From the NCBI GenBank assembly GCA_031285845.1, contig JAITVK010000013.1, forward strand, positions 1 through 64,000: a stretch of 64,000 nt of DNA, read 5' to 3'. The notes below the pieces were generated by a model. That model ran no database searches, was not told the DNA's origin, and saw only the letters and a program-made list of their open reading frames with translations. Shown here piece by piece: positions 62,739 through 64,000 of the stretch (position 1 is the first letter of the stretch; each line of letters opens with the position of its first letter). The DNA comes from Propionibacteriaceae bacterium (GTDB lineage Bacteria > Actinomycetota > Actinomycetes > Propionibacteriales > Propionibacteriaceae). The position numbers were made by a program, and so were the translations under genes.

Positions 62739-64000
62739 TCCTCACCCTCCTTCTTCGGCCCCGGAGCCGCCGCCAGAGTCACGCTGTCTCCAATGCAGAC
62801 TCCCGTACGATGCAGTTCGTTGTCCCGGGCGCGCAGTGGAGCCCAGATGACACCGTCGGCCATGCTCGGCTCGACTCGCAGCGGGAACGTGACCGAGCCA
62901 CGTGGGCCGGTCAGTCTGACGTACGTGCTCGTGGCCAATCCTTCGGTGCGCAGCGTCTGCGGCGAGATGCGCGCCTGCGGCACACGAGCGGTGGCCAACA
63001 GCGACGACGCGCCATCCACACAGCGAGAATCGTCGAGCAGTTCGCGCCAGGCTTCCACCACGACGCCGCTGGGGGAGGCCGTGGTCGGCTCGACCATGGT
63101 CATCGTCGGCGCTGGGCCAACCCACTGGGCCAGCTTGGCCATCGACTCGCTGGCCCCAGCCGCGTCGCGGAAGCCGAGGTTTGCTCTCATAGCTTCGGCC
63201 AAAGCGGCCAGCACCCGAATCTCGGTCATCGGGCTGCGCGGGTTCGTCACCACCTGGTTGACCGGGCAGACCCGATGCTCCCAGTTGAGGAAACTGCCCT
63301 CGTTCGATTCGAGCAGGTCCACCGGCAAGACGACGTCGGCCAACGCCGCGACATCAGACATCCGTGACTCCAGGCAGACGACGAAGGCTTTGGCCAGACC
63401 CTGTGAGGCGACTTCGGGATCAGCGAAGTCAGCCGCCTCGACACCGGCGGTGACCAGGGCTTTGACACTACCGTCGGCAGCGGCTTTCACCTGTTCCACC
63501 GCGCTCAGTCCCAACGCTGTCGGAACCTCCTCGGCCCACACCTGCGCCACTTGGCGACGGGCGGTCTCATCGTCCAGCGGCCGGCCGCCAGGCAGCAGGT
63601 TCGGCAGACAGCCAGCGGCCAACGCGCCGATTTCCCCGGCGCGGCGAGGCACCCAGGCCATGCGCGCCTCGGTCTGCTCGACTTTGGCCACCAGGGCAGT
63701 CAGCGCTCCAGGAATCTGGGCCAACCGTTCTCCGGCCAGGATGATCGTGTCGGCGTCGACCTCGAGGTCGCGAATCGCCTGGGGCACATCGCCTGGACGG
63801 ACCGCGATCAAGCTCGCGTCCAGTTTCGTCGAACCACGGCTGAGGTACGACGCGACGGCCACCACGCGCAGGCCAGATTTGCGGACCGCCTTGCGTAGTC
63901 GCAGGAACACGATCGGCGACTCGTCTTCGGGCTCGAAGCCGACCAAGACGACCTTCTTGGCCCGATCCAGATCGGCGTAGGTCACCGCGGCGTCGAAACC
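62735..64000 (-). CDS. nuoG: NADH-quinone oxidoreductase subunit G (partial)
   Basis: The C-terminal ~420 residues of the Fe-S/molybdopterin-like subunit of complex I; the N-terminal part lies beyond the window's right edge. It reads through the edge in frame. Visible features: LESRMSDVAALADVVLPVDLLESNEGSFLNWEHRV (molybdopterin-oxidoreductase fold without cofactor) and a C-terminal molydop-binding-like beta domain (VRLTGPRGSVTFPL). It is coupled to nuoH by ATGA. Confidence 0.93.
   Translation of the reverse strand, partial: GFDAAVTYADLDRAKKVVLVGFEPEDESPIVFLRLRKAVRKSGLRVVAVASYLSRGSTKLDASLIAVRPGDVPQAIRDLEVDADTIILAGERLAQIPGALTALVAKVEQTEARMAWVPRRAGEIGALAAGCLPNLLPGGRPLDDETARRQVAQVWAEEVPTALGLSAVEQVKAAADGSVKALVTAGVEAADFADPEVASQGLAKAFVVCLESRMSDVAALADVVLPVDLLESNEGSFLNWEHRVCPVNQVVTNPRSPMTEIRVLAALAEAMRANLGFRDAAGASESMAKLAQWVGPAPTMTMVEPTTASPSGVVVEAWRELLDDSRCVDGASSLLATARVPQARISPQTLRTEGLATSTYVRLTGPRGSVTFPLRVEPSMADGVIWAPLRARDNELHRTGVCIGDSVTLAAAPGPKKEGEE

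Noticed and set aside
62382..63980. Plus-strand 532-codon frame
   Set aside because: Antisense to nuoG and nuoH, with Ser/Arg/Ala-rich composition and no family signature.

Overview
The window looks like a chromosomal segment of a moderately high-GC Actinomycetota. The evidence is codon and base composition, many GTG starts, a complex I (nuo) cluster ending in nuoN next to a polyprenyl diphosphate synthase, DUF2637 and MobF mobility genes, and type I-E-like repeats. A Propionibacteriaceae-like organism is plausible, but I cannot place it more exactly from sequence alone.

Left flank (1-2268): a small membrane protein gene lies between isolated type I-E-like CRISPR repeats. One repeat-spacer-degenerate repeat unit survives (1247-1336), followed by three adjacent perfect hairpins (1435-1516) and a roughly 700 bp stretch with at most one tiny ORF. 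No cas genes are visible.

Integrated element (2269-15443): a 13.2 kb integrative mobilizable element sits at the 3' end of tRNA-Ser(GGA). A 27-bp perfect direct repeat marks both ends. Inside are a tyrosine integrase, two AlbA_2 (Schlafen-like) proteins, a large HEPN-STAND NTPase, a MobF relaxase-helicase, a DUF2637 membrane protein, two small HTH/excisionase-like proteins and a divergent HTH regulator. Clusters of ACGTACGC-type sites lie just inside both ends, as expected for integrase arm sites. No type IV secretion genes or coupling protein are seen, so transfer probably depends on a helper. The AT-richer block 5591-9451 (AlbA_2 protein plus HEPN-STAND) is the best candidate for an undescribed defence cargo.

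Right of the element: tRNA-Ser, a sialate O-acetylesterase, the SRP 4.5S RNA, then a LacI-controlled sugar operon (binding protein, two permeases, GH1 beta-glucosidase, GH5-like hydrolase) with no ATPase of its own. Next comes a coupled three-gene operon for secreted proteins: a CSLREA/beta-helix giant and two proteins with SipW-type signals. A frameshifted NERD/zinc-ribbon gene, an NTF2-like protein, an aldehyde dehydrogenase and aspartokinase follow.

The remainder (36.5-54 kb) holds a Pro-rich membrane protein, RecQ, a membrane protein, an aldo/keto reductase, an FMN reductase, a MacB-like ABC exporter pair, a sigma-like/membrane fusion, a coiled-coil transglycosylase-like wall protein, an M13 peptidase and a DUF2079 membrane protein. 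The window ends in nuoN-M-L-K-J-I-H-G (minus strand, nuoG cut by the window edge), with the polyprenyl synthase that probably makes the menaquinone tail directly downstream of nuoN.
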